From NCBI GenBank assembly GCA_020061105.1, contig JAGUYW010000009.1, positions 1-60,892 on the forward strand: DNA of 60,892 nucleotides, in the 5' to 3' direction. The position numbers and the translations under genes were made by a program. The notes beneath the pieces were generated by a model. It did not search any database, had not been told where the DNA came from, and worked only from the letters and a program-made list of their open reading frames with translations. Within the stretch, counting starts at the first letter, position 1. The number at the start of each line of letters is the position of its first letter. Positions 1 through 7,622 of the stretch are shown one piece after another. Source of the stretch: Anaerolineales bacterium (GTDB lineage Bacteria; Chloroflexota; Anaerolineae; Anaerolineales; UBA4823).

Positions 1-340
1 CAAAGTAAATATCCCCAATCTTGATCAGTTCAACTGGTGGTAATGGGATTTGCTCATAGTGCGCCTTGTCGATGCTAATCCAGCGATCTTTGGTGCGACG
101 CTGGCGTGGCAAAAAAGCGCGATCGAAATCGTGGTAGCGCCCCAGGCTGCCAACCACCAGGTTGATATCCACCTGGCGCAAGCCCAGGTAATGCTGGCCG
201 CGCAGTTCCAGGTGTTGGCGCACCTCGTCAAATGGCAGCAGCTCGTTCTCACTGCCGGTCAAACGACTGAGGACTTTTCTCCAAAAGCCTCGCGAAACGG
301 CGCGCTCAAAATCATCTTCAGCCAAACGACGAATCATCAT
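1..340 (-). CDS. ParB-like domain protein, truncated by the left edge of the window
   Basis: Reading leftward from the ATG at 340-338, the frame stays open to the edge, giving the first 113 residues of a longer protein. It starts MMIRRLAEDDFERAV and includes RQRRTKDRW, SIDKAHYEQI, LPPVEL and IKIGDIYF. As I remember it, this stretch precedes the 'DGxHR' motif of ParB/sulfiredoxin-fold proteins found in Chloroflexota next to metallophosphoesterases; the catalytic part lies outside the window. The start overlaps the stop of the upstream phosphoesterase (ATGA, 4 bp), so translation is probably coupled. Function is unknown. It is unlikely to be the chromosomal ParB, because no HTH region or parA neighbour is visible. 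Confidence 0.6.
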   Translation of the reverse strand, partial: MMIRRLAEDDFERAVSRGFWRKVLSRLTGSENELLPFDEVRQHLELRGQHYLGLRQVDINLVVGSLGRYHDFDRAFLPRQRRTKDRWISIDKAHYEQIPLPPVELIKIGDIYF

Positions 341-1005
341 ATACCCGTCCTGCTTTGAGCGCGGGCAACTTTGGCGCCCGGCAAATTCAACTGCACTTCT
401 TGAAATCCAAAGGCGTTGATTACCTGGGTGCGGCCAACCTGGGTAGCCACTTTATCATCGGGGCGATACAGGTGTACATGACCGTGAAAATGATAGGCGG
501 GTTGAAAGACCGTCACCAACCAGCGAAAAGCCTTAATCCCTTGGTGGGGTAAATCGTCGTCGTCATGAATTCCAGCCGAGGGGGCATGGGTAACAAAGAT
601 ATCGAGATAACGCCCATGGCGTGCGCGGTTATAGACCAAACCGGGCGTCAGCTTGAGTACATACTGCCACATCTCCATTTGAGAATATTGAAATTGACCG
701 GGGCGATAGCGCAAACAGCCCTGCACTCCTGCAATCAGCAGCCCTTGCTCGTAGAGCAGGCGACCATGTAAATCCTGCCCGCCATGCGGAGCTGTACGCT
801 GGCCTTCGCTGCTGTATTCAACTACTTTATCATGGTTACCGCGCACAAAATATAACGGCACATCCAGGATGGAGAGGATAAATTCCAGATAATAGTATGC
901 CAGGTCGCCGCAGCCCAGGATCAAATCAACATCTTGAAAGCGCCGCCGGACTTGTGGGCCATAAATAAAGGGAACGATTTTATCGCTTACCGCCAGGATT
1001 TTCAT
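337..1005 (-). CDS. Calcineurin-like metallophosphoesterase
   Basis: 222 aa. Metal-binding motifs of the calcineurin-like superfamily appear in order: D8, GCGD (31-34), GNHD (56-59), a THAP motif with H140, and HFHGHVH (172-178). The usual D-x-H first motif reads S-D-K, so one metal ligand differs from the textbook pattern. An acidic HDDDD run follows the THAP motif. The protein is soluble with no signal peptide, so a cytoplasmic phosphodiesterase or phosphatase is likely; the substrate is unknown. It is the first gene of a two-gene operon with the ParB-like gene. A consensus promoter (TTGACA, 17 bp, TATAAG) ends 9 nt before the ATG and there is no Shine-Dalgarno, so the mRNA is probably leaderless. 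Confidence 0.8.
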   Translation of the reverse strand: MKILAVSDKIVPFIYGPQVRRRFQDVDLILGCGDLAYYYLEFILSILDVPLYFVRGNHDKVVEYSSEGQRTAPHGGQDLHGRLLYEQGLLIAGVQGCLRYRPGQFQYSQMEMWQYVLKLTPGLVYNRARHGRYLDIFVTHAPSAGIHDDDDLPHQGIKAFRWLVTVFQPAYHFHGHVHLYRPDDKVATQVGRTQVINAFGFQEVQLNLPGAKVARAQSRTGI

Positions 1006-1014
1006 TCTGTGCTG

Positions 1015-1043
1015 CTTATACCCTGAAAGAGCTTTCTTGTCAA
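1015..1043 (-). promoter_or_regulatory. Sigma-70-type promoter of the phosphoesterase gene, leaderless arrangement
   Basis: On the minus strand, -35 TTGACA is at 1043-1038, followed by a 17-bp spacer and -10 TATAAG at 1020-1015. Only 9 nt (cagcacaga) separate the -10 from the ATG at 1005, so transcription should start at or within a few bases of the start codon. Confidence 0.75.
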
Positions 1044-1087
1044 AGGAAAACCGTCTCCCGAACCACCGCGCTGTATCAACTGCGCGG

Positions 1088-1093
1088 TATAAT
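1088..1093 (+). promoter_or_regulatory. -10 element of the cytochrome c gene
   Basis: A perfect TATAAT lies 9 nt before the ATG at 1103, with no Shine-Dalgarno between them. I see no convincing -35 hexamer. It sits back to back with the phosphoesterase promoter. Confidence 0.55.
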
Positions 1094-1102
1094 TAATGGC
1101 AT

Positions 1103-1759
1103 ATGAGACATTTCATTCCCTACACCACCGTTTTCTTGATCGCGCTGACATGGCTGGCGGTAGGCTGCGCCGGTTTATCAGTCCAGAACACCGCCGCGCC
1201 GCCGCCCACCCTGGAAGAAGACCGCCTGGCGGCGCCCCCCATGCCCCCCAACCCCACCCAGGCCGATCTGGGTTCGCATGTCTATTACCAGGTATGCATG
1301 GCCTGCCACGGCGATCGCGGCCAGGGGCTGACCGACGAGTGGCGGGAAGTTTGGAATGAAGACGCCAATTGCTGGCAATCGGAGTGCCACGGCAATGATC
1401 ACCCGCCAGAAGGTTTCAGCTTTCCCCAAACCTGCTGCGCCGCCGTCCTTGGGCCAGGTACGTTAACCCAGTTCCGGGATGGGCAGGCTTTGTTCGAATA
1501 TCTTGTAGAAACTATGCCATGGTGGAATCCGGGATATATGCCCGTCGAAGAATTCTGGCAGCTTACCAATTTTATGATGCGCGAGAACGGCGTTATCCCA
1601 GATGGGGTAACTTTAAATGCTGGCAATGCCGTTGCATTTAACCTGCACCCTGTCACGCCGCTTCCCGAAGACACCACCTGGCAAGTGCTGGTAATTGTCG
1701 GCATGTTAACCAGCATAGCAGCCCTGTTAGCTTTCCAAAAAAATTCTTCTATTGGCTAA
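1103..1759 (+). CDS. c-type cytochrome lipoprotein with C-terminal membrane helix
   Basis: 218 aa. A lipoprotein signal peptide ends in a lipobox (LAVGC, Cys22). A Pro-rich linker leads to a class I cytochrome c domain with heme motif CMACH (65-69). A second unusual motif, C90-WQSE-C95-H96, has CX4CH spacing, and a CC pair sits at 111-112. Candidate distal Met residues lie in the TMPWWNPGYMP stretch. A hydrophobic segment at about 194-211 suggests that a C-terminal helix as well as the lipid anchors the protein. The likely role is electron transfer on the outer face of the cytoplasmic membrane; no oxidase or complex III gene is nearby. The 3' end overlaps the convergent patatin gene by 11 bp. 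ATG 1103 is preferred because it begins the signal peptide. Confidence 0.8.
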   Translation: MRHFIPYTTVFLIALTWLAVGCAGLSVQNTAAPPPTLEEDRLAAPPMPPNPTQADLGSHVYYQVCMACHGDRGQGLTDEWREVWNEDANCWQSECHGNDHPPEGFSFPQTCCAAVLGPGTLTQFRDGQALFEYLVETMPWWNPGYMPVEEFWQLTNFMMRENGVIPDGVTLNAGNAVAFNLHPVTPLPEDTTWQVLVIVGMLTSIAALLAFQKNSSIG

Positions 1760-2546
1760 TGCTGCTACGGATGCAATCAATCTTCTCCAGGGTGGCCTGG
1801 CGCCCGAGTTCATATAATTCAGCGCGTTTCGAGAAACGCAAATAAGTCTTGCCCCGCAAATCTGGGGCAATCAGGCAATCGGCTTGCTCGATGCCGCCGC
1901 CGGCGCGTTCGAGCAAGATCTCAATAGCAGCCAGAAAATAACCCAGGGGGCCGAGAAATTTGCGCAATTTGAATTCAAAGATATCCACCCCAATCACATA
2001 GTCAGCGCCCATCTCCCGCAAAACCCTGACGGGCACCATGTCCGCCAGTCCACCGTCGCATAACCAGCGGTCATCGATTAGAACCGGCTCAATTGCGCCC
2101 GGCATGGCGCAACTGGCCTGCACAGCCGGCGCCACCGCGCCGCGATTCAAGCGCACCGGCTCACCGGTCATGATATCCACAGCCACGACGGTAAAGGGGA
2201 TGCGCGTTTTTTCAAACTGTAAATCGCCATATTCCTGGCGCATGCGGCGCGCCAGGTTATCAAAGCTAAACAGCCCCCGCCAGGGCCAGGTTGGGCGGGC
2301 AATATGCCGCCAGCGGAACCGCAGAGCGCGCTGGTAGATTTTTTCAGCGCTCCAACCTGCGCAGTATGCCGCAGCGATCAACGACCCGGCGCTAGTGCCG
2401 GCGATAAAATCGATCGGAATCTTGTATTCTTCGAGCACGGATAACACGCCGATATGCGCTAACCCGCGCGCTAACCCGCCGCCTAAAGCCAAACCCACGC
2501 GTTTCGTTTGAACAAACTGCAACGGTTCTGCTGGCGCTTCACTCAC
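1749..2546 (-). CDS. Patatin-like phospholipase, RssA/NTE type
   Basis: 265 aa, the size of short bacterial patatins. It carries the oxyanion loop GGGLARG (22-28), the nucleophile motif GTSAGS (Ser52) and the catalytic Asp in DGG (Asp164), so the Ser-Asp dyad is complete. There is no signal peptide or membrane segment. The family hydrolyses acyl esters such as phospholipids or lysophospholipids; the substrate is unknown. The start is GTG at 2546 with only weak Shine-Dalgarno potential. It lies 18 bp downstream of the iron-containing alcohol dehydrogenase on the same strand and probably shares its transcript. A second, larger patatin lies on the other side of that gene. Confidence 0.85.
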   Translation of the reverse strand: MSEAPAEPLQFVQTKRVGLALGGGLARGLAHIGVLSVLEEYKIPIDFIAGTSAGSLIAAAYCAGWSAEKIYQRALRFRWRHIARPTWPWRGLFSFDNLARRMRQEYGDLQFEKTRIPFTVVAVDIMTGEPVRLNRGAVAPAVQASCAMPGAIEPVLIDDRWLCDGGLADMVPVRVLREMGADYVIGVDIFEFKLRKFLGPLGYFLAAIEILLERAGGGIEQADCLIAPDLRGKTYLRFSKRAELYELGRQATLEKIDCIRSSISQ

Positions 2547-2564
2547 CTTCGTCGCTCTCTGTCT

Positions 2565-3731
2565 TTAGAAATCAACCTGCCTACCGTGATAGGCGCATTC
2601 GTACAGGCGCTCGATTTCTTCCAGGCTGGGAATGCGCCGCGACATCACCATGCCGGTGTCCATTTGCGCATTTGCACACAGCACGGAAAATTCTTGCTCA
2701 AATTGTTGGCGCGAGACGCCTGCCTGAGCCAGCGTGGTCGGTAAACCAAGCTGTTCCAGAAAAGCGCGCACAAATTGCGCCAGGTTGCGCGCCGCCTGGT
2801 CTTCATCCTGCGCTGGCAACCCCAGGACGGCAGCCACTTGTTGATAGCGTCCCAACCCGCCACAGTTGAGATATTCGATCACGTAGGGTAAAAAGAGGGC
2901 GGTGACGCGACCGTGTGGCAGGTGAAAAATCGCTCCGGCGCTGTGTCCAAAGGCATGCGCCAGGGCAATATTGGCGTTGTTAATCACCAGACCGCCCATA
3001 TTGGCCGCATTTGCCATGTGTTCACGAGCAACCAAATCTGCAGCGCCGTTTTTCACCGCTCTGGGCAGGTATTCGATAATCAGCCGGACGGCATGAATGG
3101 CCAATGCGTCTGAAAAATCGTTGCTCCAGGTACTGTTGAGACCTTCCAGGGCATGAGAAAGGGCGTCAACGCCCGTATCGGCTGTCAATTGCGGCGGCAT
3201 CCCTGCCGACAGGCTGGGATCCACAATCGCCAGATCGGGCAAGAATTCATAAGAGCCCAATTCAAGCTTTTGCCTGGTTTGCGGATCTTTGATGACTGCC
3301 CCAAATGAGGTCTCCGAGCCCGAACCAGCCGTGGTGGGGATCAAGACCAAACGCGCTTTGGCGCGCAGGCCGAAATCTTCTACCGGGTTGATACTATCTA
3401 AAGGCAAGTCGGGTCTCTCATAAAGAAACCAGGCCGATTTGGCGGTATCCATCACCGAGCCACCACCCAATGCAATAACCCAATCGGGAGCATAAGCAGA
3501 CATCGCCACGGCGCAGCGCTGCACCGTTTCCAAAGTCGGATCTGCTTCGACCTGGCTAAAGACTTCACATTCCAGGCCGGCGGCTCGCAGGCGTTCTTCC
3601 ACCCTGTTTACCAGACCTAAAGATTGCAACATGGCATCTGTGACAAGAAATGCCTTCTGTCCCTGAATCTGTTCTAACTCCGACAAGGCGTCTTCGCCAA
3701 AAACAATCAAAGGGCTACGAAAAAACCACAT
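2565..3731 (-). CDS. Iron-containing alcohol dehydrogenase (group III)
   Basis: 388 aa, full length for the family. The NAD(P)-binding GGGS motif (89-92, followed by MDTAK) and the metal-binding region are present. Probable ligands are D189 and H193 (DALSHALE), H259 (HAFGH) and H273 (LPHG). These enzymes interconvert short-chain alcohols or 1,3-propanediol-type substrates with aldehydes in fermenting cells; the exact substrate cannot be read from sequence. A GGAG Shine-Dalgarno precedes the ATG, and a near-consensus promoter lies at 3770-3798. It is the first gene of a transcript that continues into the 265-aa patatin. Confidence 0.88.
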   Translation of the reverse strand: MWFFRSPLIVFGEDALSELEQIQGQKAFLVTDAMLQSLGLVNRVEERLRAAGLECEVFSQVEADPTLETVQRCAVAMSAYAPDWVIALGGGSVMDTAKSAWFLYERPDLPLDSINPVEDFGLRAKARLVLIPTTAGSGSETSFGAVIKDPQTRQKLELGSYEFLPDLAIVDPSLSAGMPPQLTADTGVDALSHALEGLNSTWSNDFSDALAIHAVRLIIEYLPRAVKNGAADLVAREHMANAANMGGLVINNANIALAHAFGHSAGAIFHLPHGRVTALFLPYVIEYLNCGGLGRYQQVAAVLGLPAQDEDQAARNLAQFVRAFLEQLGLPTTLAQAGVSRQQFEQEFSVLCANAQMDTGMVMSRRIPSLEEIERLYECAYHGRQVDF

Positions 3732-3769
3732 GTTTCACTCCATTTCCTCAGGCTAACTTACCCTAACTA

Positions 3770-3798
3770 ATTATCTAATACTCATCGAGAAATGTCAA
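3770..3798 (-). promoter_or_regulatory. Sigma-70-type promoter of the Fe-ADH/patatin operon
   Basis: Minus strand: -35 TTGACA (3798-3793), 17-bp spacer, -10 GATAAT (3775-3770). The predicted start is near 3763, about 30 nt before the Fe-ADH start codon. Confidence 0.75.
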
Positions 3799-3845
3799 TC
3801 TGTTCTCAGGTCTGCCTTTTAGAAAAAGATCGACAACGTTACTTA

Positions 3846-3874
3846 TTGACACGCCTGCAAGTCAATAGTATAGT
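3846..3874 (+). promoter_or_regulatory. Sigma-70-type promoter of the 427-aa patatin gene
   Basis: -35 TTGACA (3846-3851), 17-bp spacer, -10 TATAGT (3869-3874). The -35 is also the left arm of an inverted repeat, TTGAC (3846-3850) and GTCAA (3861-3865) with a 10-nt gap, which could be an operator. It diverges from the Fe-ADH promoter. Confidence 0.7.
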
Positions 3875-3920
3875 TTAAATAATTGGGAAAACTTACTCGG
3901 TGTCGGTAGTGAGGGCGACG

Positions 3921-5204
3921 ATGATTAAAGATAGCAAAACAGCGCTCGTTTTAGCTGGCGGTGGTTTGACTGGCGCAGTGTATGAAATCGGCGCATTGCG
4001 GGCCATCGATGATTTACTCATCGATCGAACGGTGAACGATTTCGACATTTTTGTGGGCACCAGCGCCGGGGCGCTGGTAGCCTCGTTTCTTTCCAAGGGG
4101 GTTAGCCCGCAAGAAATGCTGCAAGTGATTGACGGATCACACCCATACGCCGGAAAATTTGAGCGCAAGCATATCTTCGATATGAACACGGCGCGCTACC
4201 TGCAATGGGGTCTTAACCTGCCCGGGAAACTGCTCGATGCATGGTTCACTTATTTGCGCAATATTGGAGATATGAGCCTGTTCGACCTGGTCTGGTCGCT
4301 CAGTGAAGCGCTGCCTTCGGGATTATACGATGGCATGGCGCTGGCGCGCTTCGTCCAACAGGGTTTACAAGACCTGGGCTTTACAGACGACTTTCAAAGG
4401 CAAGAGCGCGAACTCTATATCATTGCCACCGATCTCGATTCGGGCGAACGCGCCATCTTTGGCAACGGGTACATCGACGCCCCCATCTCCAAGGCTGTGG
4501 CGGCTTCATCTGCTTTGCCAATGCTGTATTCACCGGTGCAAATTGGCGATCGCGAATACATCGACGGCGGGATGCGCGGCACCGCCAGCATTGACCTGGC
4601 GATCGAACGCGGCGCCAACCTGGTGGTTGTCATCAACCCATTGGTGCCATATGATAACCAACAACCGCTAGAAATCCCTACCAAAGACAGCAATGACGAG
4701 CCCCTGACGCAAGAGGAAAAAGTGCATCTCAGCAAGAAAGGCGTGCAATCGATCGCCAACCAGGTCATCCGCATCGTGGTGCACTCTGGACTGCACTACC
4801 ATGTCAAACAGCTTCGCCGGGCGCACCCGCAAGTCGATATCATCCTGATCGAACCGGGGGCTGAAGATTTTCAAATGTTTTTCAACAACATCATGCGCTA
4901 TTCGGCGCGGCTCGCTGTTGCCAAGCATGGTTTCGAATCGGTAACCCTCGATCTGGCAGAAGAATATCCTATGTACAAAGAAACCCTGGGCCGGCATGGC
5001 ATCCCGATCTCTCGCCGGCTGGTGATTGATGAGCTAAATGAGATTGCTGCTTCGAATCATGACCCGCAGGTGATACGCCGGATAATGGAAGCCAAAGATC
5101 GTGATGGCTGCGGCTGGCGGCGCGCTGATCGCCCGTTGTGTAAACTGGAGCGCAGCCTCTCCGAACTAGAGATGATCTTGTACGACGCCGCCCATCGCTC
5201 CTAG
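3921..5204 (+). CDS. Patatin-like phospholipase, long form
   Basis: 427 aa from the ATG at 3921, chosen because AGGG lies 6 nt upstream; an in-frame GTG at 3900 would add 7 residues. Motifs: GGGLTG (13-18), GTSAG (46-50, nucleophile Ser48) and DGG (Asp215). The C-terminal half, roughly residues 230-427, is an added region rich in charged residues with no family I recognise. No signal peptide is seen. It is probably a cytoplasmic or membrane-associated acyl hydrolase. A PHA depolymerase role is possible because PHA-granule genes lie 4 kb away, but nothing in the sequence demonstrates this. It has its own promoter, divergent from the Fe-ADH operon. Confidence 0.82.
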   Translation: MIKDSKTALVLAGGGLTGAVYEIGALRAIDDLLIDRTVNDFDIFVGTSAGALVASFLSKGVSPQEMLQVIDGSHPYAGKFERKHIFDMNTARYLQWGLNLPGKLLDAWFTYLRNIGDMSLFDLVWSLSEALPSGLYDGMALARFVQQGLQDLGFTDDFQRQERELYIIATDLDSGERAIFGNGYIDAPISKAVAASSALPMLYSPVQIGDREYIDGGMRGTASIDLAIERGANLVVVINPLVPYDNQQPLEIPTKDSNDEPLTQEEKVHLSKKGVQSIANQVIRIVVHSGLHYHVKQLRRAHPQVDIILIEPGAEDFQMFFNNIMRYSARLAVAKHGFESVTLDLAEEYPMYKETLGRHGIPISRRLVIDELNEIAASNHDPQVIRRIMEAKDRDGCGWRRADRPLCKLERSLSELEMILYDAAHRS

Positions 5205-5326
5205 GCAGCCAGGCTGGCTCACTGCGGCTGGTGTCCGTTTAACCCCAATTCCTGTAAAACTCGAGGGTCGATTTGCTGCCCCTGTCGAAATATCCCCTCC
5301 AGAACAAACGATTCCCAAACCAACGA

Positions 5327-6523
5327 TCAACCAAAGAAAACCGAACGCCGCTGCGAAAGACGCCCATAAATCATGTTCTGCACAATGTTCCGCACCTGAT
5401 CGGTGAGTTGCGACACGAGCGCCGGGTTATCGGCTGCACCAGGCCCATAATGACTGGTTGGAATTGCTTCGCCAAAATCGATAAACCACTTGGTCGGCAA
5501 AGGCACAAAACCAAGCAAACCCAGCCACGGGAAAGTTGGCGAGATCGGGAAGTAAGGGAGGCCGATCAATTTTGCCATCGTCGGCGATTTATAAAGAGAA
5601 ATGTAAGTCTCTTCGGCCCCGACCACCGCTACCGGTATGATGGGCGCGCCAGTCTTGAGCGCCATCTGTACAAAGCCGCCGCGTCCAAAGCGCGCCAGGC
5701 GATAGCGTTCCCAGAAAAGTTTCCCCACCCCTTTGTAGCCTTCGGGATAAACCGCCACCAACTGATCTTGTTCGAGCAAACGGATGCCATTCTCATCGTT
5801 CGCCTGCACCTGGCCTAATTTCACAAACATCGATGAAAAGAAAGGCAGGGTTGGGATCCAGGTTGCATAAAGGGTGCGCACCAGGCGTTGCATCGGGTGT
5901 TCGTTGTAGACTGCTGCCGCGACCATTGAACCATCCCACGGCAATTGGCCCGAATGGTTGCACACCAGCAAAGCGCGCCCTTCATCGGGGATATTCTCTA
6001 CGCCAGTGGACTGAACCCGCCAGTAGGTTTTATACATAAAATTAAAAAATGGAATAAAGACTTGCAGCAACTCACTATCGAAACCCCATTCATCGGTTTC
6101 GTATTCGCCAGATAGCCGCCGTTTCAGCATGTCCCCCTGATATTCCACTGTGTAGTTGACCATGTACCAGACACCCTTCCAGGTATCTACATCGAAGAGA
6201 TCATTTTGCAAGCTGCTGCGCAGTTTTTCGACAATCCCCTGAAACATATCAGGGGAAAAATTGCGCAAATTGTATTCCAAGAGCCCGATCAAGCGTCGAG
6301 GGGAAAATGGCGGCGGTTGGTAGTCTGGATCGAATCCTCGAACGCGTTCCACCAGGCGATCCAATTCTTCGATTAGCTGTTGGCGCAAAGCTTCGTCTTG
6401 TGCTGCGTCGCCAGGGCTGTCAGTCCAATCGTCAGTTTCTGCCAGGGCGTCTTCCGCCTCGCCAACGGCATCATTTTGTTCCAGTTCGCCAGTCATGAAG
6501 TCCTCATTTTCTGCATCAATCAT
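5327..6523 (-). CDS. 1-acylglycerol-3-phosphate acyltransferase-like (PlsC family) protein
   Basis: 398 aa. The acidic N-terminal half (about 1-160) resembles no domain I can name. The acyltransferase domain starts near 165, with the catalytic motif CNHSGQLPWD (H190, D197) and the YPEG motif (258-261). The His-Asp spacing is H-X6-D rather than the usual HX4D; I recall this from relatives of mycobacterial Rv0502. It transfers an acyl group to a lysolipid or similar acceptor at the membrane. The start (ATG 6523, GGGAG upstream) overlaps the SDR stop by 8 bp, so translation is coupled. It is last in the operon SCP2, AAR-like, SDR, acyltransferase. After the TGA the frame stays open for 34 codons. 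Confidence 0.75.
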   Translation of the reverse strand: MIDAENEDFMTGELEQNDAVGEAEDALAETDDWTDSPGDAAQDEALRQQLIEELDRLVERVRGFDPDYQPPPFSPRRLIGLLEYNLRNFSPDMFQGIVEKLRSSLQNDLFDVDTWKGVWYMVNYTVEYQGDMLKRRLSGEYETDEWGFDSELLQVFIPFFNFMYKTYWRVQSTGVENIPDEGRALLVCNHSGQLPWDGSMVAAAVYNEHPMQRLVRTLYATWIPTLPFFSSMFVKLGQVQANDENGIRLLEQDQLVAVYPEGYKGVGKLFWERYRLARFGRGGFVQMALKTGAPIIPVAVVGAEETYISLYKSPTMAKLIGLPYFPISPTFPWLGLLGFVPLPTKWFIDFGEAIPTSHYGPGAADNPALVSQLTDQVRNIVQNMIYGRLSQRRSVFFG

Positions 6524-7604
6524 GTTGTTCTCCCTCGCCAGCCTGTTGGTCTGCGCTCAGGTCTTGGGCGCGCATGCGGCGACGGCGCTCGATCGTATCG
6601 CGTAATCTTTCTTCGTCGTAAGCCAGGACGGCTGATTCTGGCGTATAGCGCCTGACGCGCTGCTCGCCTGCGAATTCGCGCAAAGCCTCCTCGGCGGTAT
6701 ATTGCAGAGTGAAGCTGAATTCTTCGTGCATACGTTTCAAATCGCCCACCCACGAATAGCGCAAGTAATCCAATTCCATGGGGAAGTATGTTGAGGCTTT
6801 GACGCCTGCGCTGCCGGCAACATTGACCCCGAAATACGCGAAGAGGTGAAAGACGGGTAAATTAAATTTGGCCGCCAGAGCGCTCAGGCGGCTCAAAGGC
6901 AAGTTGCCTTCGGCAGCCACGTTGAAGACACCCGGCCTGTCTTGTTCCACAGCAAATTCGAGGGCACCGATGACATCCTTCTCATGAATGACTTGCATCT
7001 GCGGGTCGAAACCAAGCAAAGTCGGCGCCAGCGACTGCTTGAGAAAGCGCGTCAAAGGTGTACTGCACTTCGGGCCGATGATGCTCGAAAAGCGCAGAAT
7101 GGTCAGCATCATCTCTGGCACCTGGCGGCGGAAACCATTACAGAAAGCCTCGATTTCCACCAAATCGCGGGTATAACCATAGGCGCGACTGCCTTGAACA
7201 GGGTGCTCTTCGGTGAGAAAAGCCGGGTTCTGAGGCAGCGCGCCGTATACCGCCATGCTGCTCTTGAGGACAACTTTTTTCACCCCGGCTTCCGCACAAG
7301 CTCCTAGAAGTTTCATTGTGCCCATGACATTGAGATCAAAGGTCGCTTCATTCGGGCGATTGGTCTCTTGAAACACCAGGTGGCAGACGGTATGGACATT
7401 TTCAGATAGCAGCAAATTCAACAACAATGAGTTGCGAACATCCGCCTGGATAAAATCCAGGCCTTTAATCTCTTCTTCTGGAGGCTCAGCGTCCAGCCCA
7501 ATCACGTGGTAACCGTCGTGATTGCGTTCGATCAAACGACGAGCCATCTCGGCGCCCCAAAAATCGGACACTCCGGTGACGAGGATTACTTTCTTCTCAG
7601 TCAT
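6516..7604 (-). CDS. NAD-dependent epimerase/dehydratase family protein (extended SDR)
   Basis: 362 aa. The N-terminal Rossmann motif is a modified TGxxGxxG (TGVSDFWG, 10-17). KSSMAVYG supplies the catalytic Ser region. The active-site YxxxK reads Y142-GYT-R146, so the usual Lys is replaced by Arg, which may alter or weaken catalysis. The C-terminal 60 residues are Arg/Glu rich and probably helical. The pairing with a downstream acyltransferase mirrors the mycobacterial Rv0501-Rv0502 pair (from memory), suggesting a lipid substrate rather than a nucleotide sugar. The Shine-Dalgarno is GGAGGG. It lies 18 bp downstream of the AAR-like gene. Confidence 0.75.
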   Translation of the reverse strand: MTEKKVILVTGVSDFWGAEMARRLIERNHDGYHVIGLDAEPPEEEIKGLDFIQADVRNSLLLNLLLSENVHTVCHLVFQETNRPNEATFDLNVMGTMKLLGACAEAGVKKVVLKSSMAVYGALPQNPAFLTEEHPVQGSRAYGYTRDLVEIEAFCNGFRRQVPEMMLTILRFSSIIGPKCSTPLTRFLKQSLAPTLLGFDPQMQVIHEKDVIGALEFAVEQDRPGVFNVAAEGNLPLSRLSALAAKFNLPVFHLFAYFGVNVAGSAGVKASTYFPMELDYLRYSWVGDLKRMHEEFSFTLQYTAEEALREFAGEQRVRRYTPESAVLAYDEERLRDTIERRRRMRAQDLSADQQAGEGEQHD

Positions 7605-7622
7605 ATGCCCTGCCCTCCAAAC

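Noticed and set aside
50-771. Plus-strand open frames at 50-358, 355-552 and 565-771
   Set aside because: They lie antisense to the ParB-like and metallophosphoesterase genes, whose minus-strand products carry recognisable motifs.
5209-5221. AGCCAG-G-CTGGCT palindrome after the long patatin gene
   Set aside because: Short, no U-tract, and the word CCAGGC/GCCTGG is common throughout the window.
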